From a virus: a stretch of DNA of 30,602 bases. The position numbers and the translations under genes are program-made. The stretch spans positions 1 through 30,602 of the IMG/VR virus record IMGVR_UViG_3300000063_000049; one strand, given 5' to 3'. Below are positions 7,240-13,701 of the stretch, in pieces (the first letter of the stretch is position 1; each line of letters starts with the position of its first letter). Under the pieces are notes generated by a model, which was not told where the DNA came from, made no database searches, and saw only the letters and a list, made by a program, of their open reading frames with translations.

Positions 7240-7830
7240 CTAGGCTGCCTGCGCTGCGGGAGTCGCAGCGGCAGCCATATGTTCGATTGATTCCACCAAC
7301 GCGTTGAATGTGCATTGGAGGTTGTCGTGGACGGTGAAGCACTGGGTACGAGGTCGAGAGACGCCGATGGTCAGGATCGCGGTGATACCTGGGCGAGTAG
7401 CGGTGCGATGAACTGCAACTTTGATGGGATGCTCGAAGCCCAACTCAACGTCGAACGAGCCGCCCCTGCGCACCAGGTCCCGGAGCTGTTGTTCCTGGTT
7501 GGAATCCAGCAACGTAAGCGGGGCTTTGGATCGGGCGGGAGCTCGCGGAGCTGTCTCTGCGGAGTCCATTCGGCCGTTGGCTATGGTCTCGATAAAGTCG
7601 ACCAGTTTCTGGTGTATACCCTTCGACCTGTGATCGACGGTGAGGCTGTGCTTTTCGATGCCCGTCTCGACGGTGAACGTGGAGCTGTTGGTACCGCGCT
7701 CGGCGATCAAACGGAAGCTTAGCGTGTGCCCAGTCATTGCGGCCCGGCAAACGTGGTTGAACGTACCGTTCAAATTGACCTGAGCGGCCAGCCGTTGCAC
7801 GGTTTGGGAAGACAGGATGAAGTTGTTCAT
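7240..7830 (-). CDS. 196-residue early protein with two similar halves, unknown
   Basis: The start has a good SD (GGAGGG) and overlaps the preceding stop by ATGA. The protein seems to consist of two related domains of about 80 residues joined by a Pro/Ala-rich linker (about 94-106). Both halves begin with a helix, run through beta strands, and share the ordered pattern [FI]T[VI], then [LF]TV, then LV[DE]xIExxA at the end (residues 53-83 and 150-188). I do not recognise the family. A duplicated alpha/beta domain could bind nucleic acid or a host protein as a pseudo-dimer, but no active-site motif is evident. Confidence 0.65.
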   Translation of the reverse strand: MNNFILSSQTVQRLAAQVNLNGTFNHVCRAAMTGHTLSFRLIAERGTNSSTFTVETGIEKHSLTVDHRSKGIHQKLVDFIETIANGRMDSAETAPRAPARSKAPLTLLDSNQEQQLRDLVRRGGSFDVELGFEHPIKVAVHRTATRPGITAILTIGVSRPRTQCFTVHDNLQCTFNALVESIEHMAAAATPAAQAA

Positions 7831-8003
7831 GCTGCACGCCCTCCGTCGTTCGGGTCGAAGGGGGCAGGCGTGGGCCGTGCTTGCGATTTGGGTTTGGTGG
7901 CGATGTACGCGCAGCCGAATTCGCGCGCCAGGCGGCGGACTTCGAAAATGCGGAACGGATCAGCAGCGGCCGGATGGACGTGCAGGGTTGCTGTGGTGTG
8001 CAT
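7827..8003 (-). CDS. 58-residue first protein of the leftward operon
   Basis: The ATG at 8003 is preceded by GAGG at a good distance and lies 36 nt downstream of the PL -10 element, making this the first gene of the early-left transcript. The protein is small and basic with a likely helix (FRIFEVRRLAREFGCAYIAT) and a Pro-rich end. Its stop overlaps the next gene by ATGA. No family was recognised. First genes of PL operons often encode host-takeover or antitermination factors, but there is no sequence support for either here. Confidence 0.6.
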   Translation of the reverse strand: MHTTATLHVHPAAADPFRIFEVRRLAREFGCAYIATKPKSQARPTPAPFDPNDGGRAA

Positions 8004-8038
8004 GGTGTTGCCTCGCTCTGTGGTGGAAGAGTGAGGCA

Positions 8039-8067
8039 AATATCACGCAATGTGTTTGTTATGTCAA
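8039..8067 (-). promoter_or_regulatory. Promoter PL of the early-left operon
   Basis: On the minus strand a perfect -35 TTGACA (8062-8067) is separated by 17 nt from GATATT (8039-8044; 4 of 6 consensus bases). It points at the 58-aa gene 36 nt downstream and overlaps two repressor-type operators, as expected of a lysogenically repressed early promoter. Confidence 0.8.
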
Positions 8068-8080
8068 CACGATATGTGAT
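8042..8080. promoter_or_regulatory. Left operators (OL), two sites
   Basis: Two 15-bp sites read ATCACGCAATGTGTT (8042-8056) and, on the minus strand, ATCACATATCGTGTT (8066-8080). Each matches the site under PR (ATCACGTTACGTGTT) at 12 of 15 positions. Their centres are 24 bp apart; one covers the PL -10 and the other overlaps its -35. A weaker 10/15 match lies at 8094-8108 inside the repressor's 3' end. Confidence 0.75.
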
Positions 8081-8086
8081 TTTTTG

Positions 8087-8800
8087 CTATTCGTGGACGA
8101 AGCGTGATGATTTTAGAATCCCCCCTACAAGGTGGACCTTCGTGACAACATCCTGGTTTATGTGCAAAGGACCATGATCTTGATTCACGCTGTCGAAGCG
8201 ATAAACACCATCACGAAGATAGATGAATTCTTTGATCATTGATCGGCCATCGTCCGTCTGGACCATAACCTCATCACCTGTGACAAACGATTTATTAGGT
8301 TCAATGAGCACGTATTCCCCATTTTTAATACGGGGGTGCATGCTATCTCCAATGACTCGCAGGCCATAAGATTCAGGGTCGTCACTGTGGATTAAAAGAT
8401 AACCATCGCCATGGCCGACCGGAAAATCGAGTGCTTCAAAATATCCATCGGTTCCTAGCTTTGCAGAACCCACCACGGGCACCCGTCCTGGCTTTATTGG
8501 ACCAACTGGTCTTAGAGCGGATTGATCTGATCCGGCTGGAGGCCTATTGACGACGCCCACGTCGAACTCGTTGATCGCCACCGGAAGTTCTTGAGATCCG
8601 ATGTCGCTGGTCAGTTCAGTAATAGACACGTCTAGTGCTGGAGCTATCAGCAACAAATCGCCAAGGCTTGGCACCCTAAGGTCCTTCTCGTAATTGCCAA
8701 TGCGTGACTGGGACGACCAGCCGCAAATCTCAGCCAAAAGCTGCTGACTGATGCCTTTCTTTTTTCTGTACCGCTTTATGCGGCTGCCTAAAGTATCCAT
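8087..8800 (-). CDS. CI/PrtR-like S24 phage repressor
   Basis: This is the lysogeny repressor, of 237 residues. The N-terminal helix-turn-helix covers about 1-65 (GISQQLLAEICGWSSQSRIG). The C-terminal S24 self-cleaving domain has Ser153 in VIGDSMHPRIKNGEYVL and general base Lys190 in GRSMIKEF. RecA filament-stimulated self-cleavage on DNA damage is established for the family. The hinge reads RVPVVGSAKLG, without the usual Ala-Gly or Cys-Gly, so the scissile bond may be Gly111-Ser112 or nearby. It is flanked by matching operator clusters. No clear SD precedes the ATG, so a weak or leaderless message is possible. It is closest in style to PrtR-type repressors, which is notable given the PrtN homologue in the operon it controls. 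Confidence 0.93.
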   Translation of the reverse strand: MDTLGSRIKRYRKKKGISQQLLAEICGWSSQSRIGNYEKDLRVPSLGDLLLIAPALDVSITELTSDIGSQELPVAINEFDVGVVNRPPAGSDQSALRPVGPIKPGRVPVVGSAKLGTDGYFEALDFPVGHGDGYLLIHSDDPESYGLRVIGDSMHPRIKNGEYVLIEPNKSFVTGDEVMVQTDDGRSMIKEFIYLRDGVYRFDSVNQDHGPLHINQDVVTKVHLVGGILKSSRFVHE

Positions 8801-8811
8801 GAGTATTTTTT

Positions 8812-8870
8812 ATCACGGTTTGAAATGTTTTTTTCTCACTTATCGTGTTGAAAAAATCACGTTACGTGTT
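8812..8870. promoter_or_regulatory. Right operators (OR), three spaced sites
   Basis: ATCACGTTACGTGTT (8856-8870) is the best site and contains the perfect palindrome CACGT-T-ACGTG. CTCACTTATCGTGTT (8835-8849) matches it at 11 of 15 positions. ATCACGGTTTGAAAT (8812-8826) keeps only the left half-site. Centres are 23 and 21 bp apart, about two helical turns, resembling lambda OR1-OR2-OR3. The first two cover PR; the third lies beside the repressor start, where it could autoregulate. Confidence 0.7.
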
Positions 8871-8876
8871 TATAGT
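8848..8876 (+). promoter_or_regulatory. Promoter PR driving cro and the rightward early genes
   Basis: TTGAAA (8848-8853), a 17-nt spacer and TATAGT (8871-8876) are close to the sigma-70 consensus. The -10 lies 26 nt before the cro ATG. The spacer is occupied by the best operator site. Confidence 0.82.
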
Positions 8877-8901
8877 GGCTCAGTCACATGGAGCTCTGAA
8901 C

Positions 8902-9126
8902 ATGAATCGAATCGCCAGCATTCGTAAGAATGCAAAAATCAAGCAGCGAGACCTAGGCGTACTGCTCGGTTGGGCTCAAGCCCGATTGAGCAATTATGAG
9001 TCTGGTCACCGAACACCTGGGTTGAACGATTGCCGAGCCATTACTGCCGCATTGAATCAATTGGGTGCTACATGCTCGCTTGATGACGTATTCCCATTGG
9101 AAGAAGTGGTCGCTCAAGCCGCTTAG
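8902..9126 (+). CDS. cro: Cro-like helix-turn-helix repressor
   Basis: The product (74 residues from the chosen start) is an HTH_3-type DNA-binding protein: IASIRKNAKIKQRDLGVLLG, then WAQARLSNYESGHRTPGLND. The start at ATG 8902 has a GGAG upstream and begins right at the fold; an in-frame ATG at 8845 lies upstream of the -35 and cannot be on the PR transcript. It is divergent from the repressor across the shared operators, the standard position of Cro, which competes for the same sites to block repressor synthesis. Residues after the HTH (LGATCSLDDVFPLEEV) form a short acidic tail. Confidence 0.88.
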   Translation: MNRIASIRKNAKIKQRDLGVLLGWAQARLSNYESGHRTPGLNDCRAITAALNQLGATCSLDDVFPLEEVVAQAA

Positions 9127-9175
9127 GAAAAGGCGACCCAAGGGCCACCCAGTTCCTCCCGGCACATACCACCAC
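9123..9175. repeat. Direct repeat, copy 1
   Basis: This 53-bp copy matches the copy at 9586-9639 at 48 positions with one single-base gap. It starts at the cro stop codon. On the minus strand it contains GGTGGCCC-TT-GGGTCGCC followed by TTTT: a compact hairpin using G-U pairs plus a T tract, which would stop leftward transcription before it enters cro antisense. Confidence 0.8.
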
Positions 9176-9196
9176 CTGCTTCACGAGGGCGAGTAA

Positions 9197-9418
9197 TTGA
9201 ATATTTACGCAGACAACTTTGGCACCGCGCCCGGGCTTGAGGTTTCCCTCAAGCACATCGAGGGGGGCCTTGTAGTGGTTTCATGCTCGTTGAATGGCCT
9301 TCGGTTTGAGGGCTACGCCCCTACAACACCCGCGCGAGCCGCTGAAGCTGCCAAGTACCTCATTCAAGGTTTACAAGCACCACGCGCCCTGTTTCGTCGC
9401 GGTGAACATGCTCGTTAA
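9197..9418 (+). CDS. 73-residue hypothetical protein, TTG start
   Basis: The ORF starts at TTG with a GAGGGCGAG SD 6-12 nt upstream and no closer ATG. The product begins NIYADNFGTAPGLEVSLKHI and looks like a small alpha/beta protein: N-terminal strands, a Pro-rich turn, then a helix (ARAAEAAKYLIQGLQ). No family was recognised. Its last 59 nt overlap tail-to-tail with the minus-strand gene at 9360-9563. It lies between two copies of a direct repeat, suggesting a mobile or shuffled cassette. Confidence 0.5.
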   Translation: MNIYADNFGTAPGLEVSLKHIEGGLVVVSCSLNGLRFEGYAPTTPARAAEAAKYLIQGLQAPRALFRRGEHAR

Positions 9419-9563
9419 ATTCGACTTGAACCAGCTTCGGTCCGTATGGTTTTACACGGTAGAACTCAAGGCCGCTGAAGCTGAGTTCGTAGTCATCGGG
9501 ATATCCAGCAAGTTCTTCTCGCAGGCGTCCGATGGAAATAGTAGGGACACGGCTATCTGGCAT
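9360..9563 (-). CDS. Small conserved phage protein on the opposite strand
   Basis: The 67-residue product has the style of a small conserved Pseudomonas phage protein: ISIGRLREELAGYPDDYELS, then FSGLEFYRVKPYGPKLVQVE. I associate this pattern with phage early regions but know no function. The ATG has a near-perfect SD (AAGGAG, 8 nt before), the strongest sign that it is translated even though it opposes every neighbour from cro to the primase. Its 3' end overlaps the 73-aa gene. The repeat at 9586-9639 lies just upstream, and copy 1 would terminate its transcript. Confidence 0.7.
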   Translation of the reverse strand: MPDSRVPTISIGRLREELAGYPDDYELSFSGLEFYRVKPYGPKLVQVEFNEHVHRDETGRVVLVNLE

Positions 9564-9914
9564 AGGTAGTTCTCCTTAAACGTAATTAGAAAAAAGGCGA
9601 CCCATGGGCCGCCCAGTTCCTCCCGGCACGCACCACCACAGCGCTGTCGGGTCGCGAGAAAGGTAGGCGGGCACACCACATGCAAACCGCCGAACTTTAC
9701 CGCGCTTTCAAGGCACGGATGCCTTGGGTTGCTGCCTTCTCCACCACAGATTGAGCAGCTGTTGCGCCAGAGGTAAACGACGGATCGTTTGCCTCGGCAC
9801 GGTGCCGGTGTTGATCCCAAAGATCTAGCCGGCGTTTGGGCCTTTCCAAGCCACGCGGCAAATGTATCACCACTGCATGTCGCGTGGCACTGGCAACCTT
9901 TAAGGATTAATGCC
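9564..9914. other. Non-coding stretch before the CII-like gene
   Basis: This stretch of about 350 bp holds repeat copy 2, the leader of the minus-strand gene, and the presumed CII leader. Open frames on either strand here do not look like genes; one 23-codon frame (MQTAELYRAFKARM and on) is too short to judge. I see no strong promoter for the leftward gene and no clear CII-site pair. Confidence 0.5.
9586..9639. repeat. Direct repeat, copy 2
   Basis: This is the second copy of the repeat at the cro stop. On the minus strand it carries GGCGGCCC-AT-GGGTCGCC followed by TTTTTT, a good intrinsic-terminator shape, 31 nt before the ATG of the leftward 67-aa gene. The complementary RNA has an A-C mismatch where this strand has G-U, so the hairpin favours leftward RNA. 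It could attenuate leftward transcription. Confidence 0.8.
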
Positions 9915-10433
9915 ATGAGCCGTATTGCTTTAAGTTGTGTCGACAGAGCCCAGCGGGAAGTCCTGCCGCTCGAATTGGCGCTTTACCATGCTGTCCGCGA
10001 TTACCCAGGTGGCGCTGCCGCCATCGCCGCCACCACCGGCCGTAACCCCACCACTTTGCAACACAAACTGTCACCTACCCATCCCAGCCATGTCGTCAAC
10101 GTCCAAGAGTTCGGCGAGATTCTGGAGCTGACCAAGGATCGGCGCATCCTCGATGCGGTACACGCCCTGGTCGGCGACACGATCTGGCAGGACCTGGCCG
10201 AGGCCTACACCGATGACATGCCCGAGACCCTTACGGTCGGCATAGCCATGTTCTTTCGGCACGTCGCGGATCTGGCGGACACCTGGGCCAAGAGTATTGG
10301 CGACGGAGTAGTCACGGACAGCGAGCTCGCGGAAATCAAGCTGCAGGTGTTCCGAGGCATTCAGGGATTGCTCGGCATGTACAACCGCGCCGCTTACGTC
10401 AACGGGGCAACGCGGGGTGCTGACCATGGCTGA
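9915..10433 (+). CDS. CII-like phage regulatory protein
   Basis: The 172-residue product resembles the phage CII regulatory family (CP76-type) of Pseudomonas and P2-like phages rather than the short lambda CII. The N-terminal part has an HTH-like region (ALYHAVRDYPGGAAAIAATT) and NPTTLQHKLSPTHPSHVV; the following helix (FGEILELTKDRRILDAVHAL) is also typical. The start at 9915 is preceded by AAGGA, while an in-frame ATG at 9789 would lie in sequence without gene character. The C-terminal half is helical and acidic. It lies between cro and the replication genes, as lambda cII does. It probably favours lysogenic promoters; its binding site was not found. Confidence 0.8.
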   Translation: MSRIALSCVDRAQREVLPLELALYHAVRDYPGGAAAIAATTGRNPTTLQHKLSPTHPSHVVNVQEFGEILELTKDRRILDAVHALVGDTIWQDLAEAYTDDMPETLTVGIAMFFRHVADLADTWAKSIGDGVVTDSELAEIKLQVFRGIQGLLGMYNRAAYVNGATRGADHG

Positions 10434-10644
10434 TATCGCTGATTTTGCGAACGACCTGGTGCAAGAGCGTATCGATCAAGCCCTTGCTGCGCGCAAGCCT
10501 GCGCCGGTACGACATTCCTTTATGTTCTGCGAGAGCTGCGATTCGCCAATCCCATCGGCGCGCCGTGTAGCTGTTCAGGGTTGCACTCAATGCGTGAGCT
10601 GCCAAAGTATTGATGAGTTGAGGAATGCTCGCCATGCTCGATGA
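10426..10644 (+). CDS. TraR/DksA-type zinc finger protein
   Basis: This 72-residue protein has a DksA/TraR C4 zinc finger: FCESCDSPIP with Cys35 and Cys38, and GCTQCVSCQ with Cys53, 56 and 59. The N-terminal helix (ADFANDLVQERIDQALAA) matches the family. Such phage and plasmid proteins bind the RNA polymerase secondary channel and alter promoter choice without ppGpp. The start overlaps the CII-like gene end by 8 nt, and its own end overlaps the primase start, indicating coupling. Confidence 0.88.
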   Translation: MADIADFANDLVQERIDQALAARKPAPVRHSFMFCESCDSPIPSARRVAVQGCTQCVSCQSIDELRNARHAR

Positions 10645-12850
10645 GGTTCTAGGGCAGTTTGCAGACTATGGGCTGGAGCCTGAGCAACCTCTGACGTTTG
10701 GCAAATTGACTCGCTGCAAGACCCAGCAGGACAAGGGCAAGGAAAAGAACGGTTGGTACGTGGTGCATGAACACCGCACCGAGAAAAACGAAACGCTGAT
10801 CTTCGGCAGCTTTGGCGATTGGCGTTCTGGCGAGTCGCAGAAGATTAAGGTCAAGGCCGGCCGCATGAGCGCCGAAGAGCGTGAAGTGATGCGTGCTCGG
10901 CAGGAAGAAGCCAAGCGTAGGGCGGCGGAGATCGCCGCCAATGCCTCGCGCAGGGCGGCCAATCGTGCCGCCGCGATGTTCAAGCGCATGCCGGTCAAAG
11001 GCCGCTCCGAGTATCTGGATCGAAAACAGATCGTCGGGCTTGGCGTTCGTTATGCACCGCGCTCCGGCGCGGTTTTGGTGCCGATGATCAATGTGCGGGA
11101 CCAGATTGTCGGCCTGCAGGTGATCTTTCCCGAAAAGCAGGAAGACACCGGCCGCGATAAGACCTATTGGCCTTACGGCATGTCGAAGGAAGGTGCTTTC
11201 CACCTGATCGGCCCGCACCCTGAACCGGGGGAGCCCGTGCTGGTGTGTGAGGGGTACGCCACCGGCGCCAGCTTGCACATGGCGACCTCGGCGACGGTGG
11301 CCATCGCCTTTGATGCGGGCAACCTGCGCGAAGTCGCCAAGGCCATGCGCGAACGTTTCCCGGGTCGACCGTTGATTGTTTGCCGTGACGATGACTGGAA
11401 GACCAAGAAGCCGAATGGCGAGCCCTGGAACCCCGGGGAAGAAAAGGGCAGCAACGCGGCGCTGATTGTCGGCGGTTCACTGGTCGCTCCGATTTTTTCG
11501 GGCGAGCGGCATGACAAATGGACAGACTTCAACGACCTGCACTGTGCCGAAGGGTTGGAGGCTGTACGGCGCCAAGTGCTCGCGGTGATCAAACCGCCTG
11601 CAGCGGGTGGCTGGAAGGACATGTTGGCGCGCACCGAAAGTGGCGCCTTGATCGCGCACATGCAGAACGTCGAGCTGATCCTTGGCAACGACGAACGCTG
11701 GGCAGGCGTCATCAGCTTCAGCGCGTTCAGTTCGAAGATCATCAAGCTGCGAGCCGCGCCCTATGGCGGCGGCATCGGCGACTGGGCAGACATCGACGAT
11801 ACGCGGGTGATGAAGTGGCTGGCACAGGAATACAACCTGCGGGTCAAGCCTTCCAGCGTGATCGAGGCCGTCAGCGTGGTTGCCCATGACCATGCGTTTC
11901 ATCCGGTGCGTGAGTACCTGCACAAACTCGAATGGGATCGCGTGCCACGGCTCGCCAGCTGGTTGACCGATGTGATGGGTGTCGTTGCCAGCGAATACAC
12001 CGCGAAGGTCGGTAAGCGCTGGATGCTCTCGGCGGTTGCCAGGGTGATGAGGCCGGGTTGCAAGGCTGACTCGGTCATGATCCTGGAAGGCGGGCAGGGC
12101 GAAGGTAAGTCCACCGCGATGAGCATCCTCGGCGGTGAGTGGTTCATGGATACGCCGTTTGCCCTCGGCGACAAGGATGGTTTTCAGGCGATCCGGGGCA
12201 AGTGGATCATCGAGCTGGGCGAGCTGGACAGCTTCAACAAGGCAGAGAGCACCAAGGCCAAGCAGTTCTTTTCCGCTTCGACTGACACCTACCGAGAAAG
12301 CTACGGCCGCAGAAGCAATGACGTGCCACGCCAGTGTGTGTTCGTGGGAACCACCAACCAAGACGAATACCTCAAGGATGCCACCGGCAACCGCCGCTAT
12401 TGGCCCGTCGCCTGTACCAAGGTCGATCTGGATAAGTTGCGCGAACTACGCGACCAGCTCTGGGCCGAGGCGATGTTCTGTTATGAGGCCGGCGATATCT
12501 GGTGGGTCAACCGCGAAGAGTCCGCGATGTTTGCGGAAGCCCAGGACGAGCGTTTTGTCGTGGACGAATGGGAAGGCCCGATTCTGGCCTGGCTGGAAGA
12601 GTCTCAGATCGGCGAAACCACCACCGGCAGCGAAGTGTTGGCCAGCGCGCTCAAGTTGGACTTTGGGCATTGGGGCAAGCCCGAACAGATGCGCGTCGGC
12701 GCGATCATGCATCGTCTCGGCTGGCGCCGTGTGCGCCTGCCAGCCCTGGCAAAGAGCGGACAGCGGCCATGGGCCTATAAGAAGCCGGCTGGCTGGGGCG
12801 GCGCCTCGCCATTGCAACGTCTCGAATTCGAGGAGCCTTGCTTTGATTAG
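10634..12850 (+). CDS. Toprim and VapE-type primase-helicase
   Basis: This 738-residue replication protein has an N-terminal primase-like portion and a Toprim-type segment (VLVCEGYATGASLH, with acidic VCRDDDW further on). A VapE/VirE-type P-loop ATPase follows, with Walker A GQGEGKST at 487-494, a WIIELGELD Walker B-like segment and a VGTTNQDEYLKD sensor region. This architecture is shared with P4-alpha-like phage replication proteins, which prime synthesis and unwind DNA. I chose the ATG at 10634 because the GAGG at 10619-10622 is well spaced from it; an ATG at 10625 lies too close. The gene overlaps the zinc-finger gene upstream and the Q-like gene downstream. The adjacent non-coding inverted repeats could be its origin. 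Confidence 0.92.
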   Translation: MLDEVLGQFADYGLEPEQPLTFGKLTRCKTQQDKGKEKNGWYVVHEHRTEKNETLIFGSFGDWRSGESQKIKVKAGRMSAEEREVMRARQEEAKRRAAEIAANASRRAANRAAAMFKRMPVKGRSEYLDRKQIVGLGVRYAPRSGAVLVPMINVRDQIVGLQVIFPEKQEDTGRDKTYWPYGMSKEGAFHLIGPHPEPGEPVLVCEGYATGASLHMATSATVAIAFDAGNLREVAKAMRERFPGRPLIVCRDDDWKTKKPNGEPWNPGEEKGSNAALIVGGSLVAPIFSGERHDKWTDFNDLHCAEGLEAVRRQVLAVIKPPAAGGWKDMLARTESGALIAHMQNVELILGNDERWAGVISFSAFSSKIIKLRAAPYGGGIGDWADIDDTRVMKWLAQEYNLRVKPSSVIEAVSVVAHDHAFHPVREYLHKLEWDRVPRLASWLTDVMGVVASEYTAKVGKRWMLSAVARVMRPGCKADSVMILEGGQGEGKSTAMSILGGEWFMDTPFALGDKDGFQAIRGKWIIELGELDSFNKAESTKAKQFFSASTDTYRESYGRRSNDVPRQCVFVGTTNQDEYLKDATGNRRYWPVACTKVDLDKLRELRDQLWAEAMFCYEAGDIWWVNREESAMFAEAQDERFVVDEWEGPILAWLEESQIGETTTGSEVLASALKLDFGHWGKPEQMRVGAIMHRLGWRRVRLPALAKSGQRPWAYKKPAGWGGASPLQRLEFEEPCFD

Positions 12851-13199
12851 ACGTATCGACGAAATGCTCAAGCTTTGGGCCGAGGATCTGCACAGCGAAT
12901 TCCAGGGCGGCGGATCAGGCGGCAACATGATCGCCATGCTGATGGCGTGCAAGGGCGAGCTGATCAGGGGCACGCGTGGCAGTCGGGTGTTGCTGGATGA
13001 ATCGGCGGACATTGAGCTGATCGTGAACAAGCACCTGGCACCGGATCTGTCGGTCATCGTTCGGGAGCACTACTGCAATCACGATAGCTTTCTATCCCAG
13101 AAAATCACCCACTGCGGCTGCAGTCGGAAAACCTATTACGAGCGCCTGCATGAGGCACACGAATGCATCGCCGGTCTGCTGGTGAGGAAGGCGGCTTGA
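12843..13199 (+). CDS. Putative Q-like late antiterminator, TTG start
   Basis: The 118-residue product overlaps the primase gene end. It starts at TTG with a strong SD (GAGGAG at 12830-12835, 7 nt away); an ATG at 12864 is the alternative. The C-terminal part (KITHCGCSRKTYYERLHEAH) looks like a sigma-region-4-type helix-turn-helix, and the protein has the size, layout and position of phage antitermination Q proteins: last gene before the lysis and packaging block. Cys134-type zinc ligands are not clear; cysteines occur in CGC and CNH contexts. If correct it would let RNA polymerase pass terminators in the late operon. An activator-type role is a possible alternative. Confidence 0.6.
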   Translation: MIRRIDEMLKLWAEDLHSEFQGGGSGGNMIAMLMACKGELIRGTRGSRVLLDESADIELIVNKHLAPDLSVIVREHYCNHDSFLSQKITHCGCSRKTYYERLHEAHECIAGLLVRKAA

Positions 13200-13218
13200 T
13201 TGCGCTACTGTCCGGCTT

Positions 13219-13248
13219 TGTCCCACTACGCCATGCCATGGTGGGACA
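13219..13248. repeat. TGTCCCAC inverted repeat A
   Basis: TGTCCCAC (13219-13226) and GTGGGACA (13241-13248) form an 8-bp perfect inverted repeat around a 14-nt spacer, shortly after the Q-like gene. Confidence 0.85.
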
Positions 13249-13438
13249 GGCGCAGGGCGCGTCTTTGTTGGGCTGTCCCACTGTCCCGTTAGTCGCTGCC
13301 CACCGCACATGTGAGCGTAGCGGGCAGCATCACACGCATGTTGCGCGCACGCGTGCTTTAGCTTTTCTCTCTTTACGGGAGAAGGAAGTAAAAAGAGTAG
13401 GACAGTGGGTCAAAGCCTTGAACTGCGCCGCTCTCACT

Positions 13439-13468
13439 TGTCCCACCTTTGAGTTGAATAGTGGGACA
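13439..13468. repeat. TGTCCCAC inverted repeat B
   Basis: The arms TGTCCCAC (13439-13446) and GTGGGACA (13461-13468) are identical to repeat A and again have a 14-nt spacer, although the spacer sequences differ. The shared arms and spacing argue for a protein site or RNA structure under selection. Confidence 0.85.
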
Positions 13469-13657
13469 GGGAAGACAGCGCCGGAGGCGCCGGGAGCCGG
13501 TGAGGTGTATTCACCGACATTCGCCAGACATTCGCTAGGCGTAGCAGGGATATTCGCCGATGGCATTAAATGGGGCTTGCTGCCAGTAAACTCGACCTGT
13601 AAAAAGTACACATCTTCGATAGGTGCGACCGCATAACGCGGCAGGCACCACACACTC

Positions 13658-13682
13658 AACCCGGCCTTCGTGCCGGGTTTTT
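13658..13682 (+). terminator. Hairpin terminator before the holin gene
   Basis: AACCCGGC (13658-13665) pairs perfectly with GCCGGGTT (13672-13679) over a 6-nt loop, followed by T residues. It ends about 20 nt before the holin start, so late transcription must read through it; this fits a Q-type antiterminator. Confidence 0.8.
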
Positions 13683-13701
13683 GCGTTTATGGGGTAGGGC
13701 A

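Larger units (their letters stand above)
13200..13657. other. Non-coding region with candidate origin-like or late regulatory repeats
   Basis: About 460 bp lacks a credible gene. It contains two identical-geometry inverted repeats (13219-13248 and 13439-13468), a direct TGTCCCAC-TGTCCCG pair (13274-13288), a distant complementary GGACAGTGGG (13400-13409), and a tandem 11-mer GACATTCGC[C/T]A at 13516-13537. A late promoter is expected here but none is clear. A replication origin for the adjacent primase-helicase is one explanation. Confidence 0.5.

Noticed and set aside
9452-9916. 154-codon minus-strand frame covering repeat copy 2
   Set aside because: It runs through the repeat and the well-supported 67-aa gene in another frame, and has no SD.
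11477-12361. Open frame on the minus strand opposite the primase gene
   Set aside because: Antisense shadow; the plus strand encodes clear Walker motifs here.
12135-12842. Upstream extension of the Q-like frame inside the primase gene
   Set aside because: It is the out-of-frame reading of the primase; the TTG at 12843 has a strong SD.
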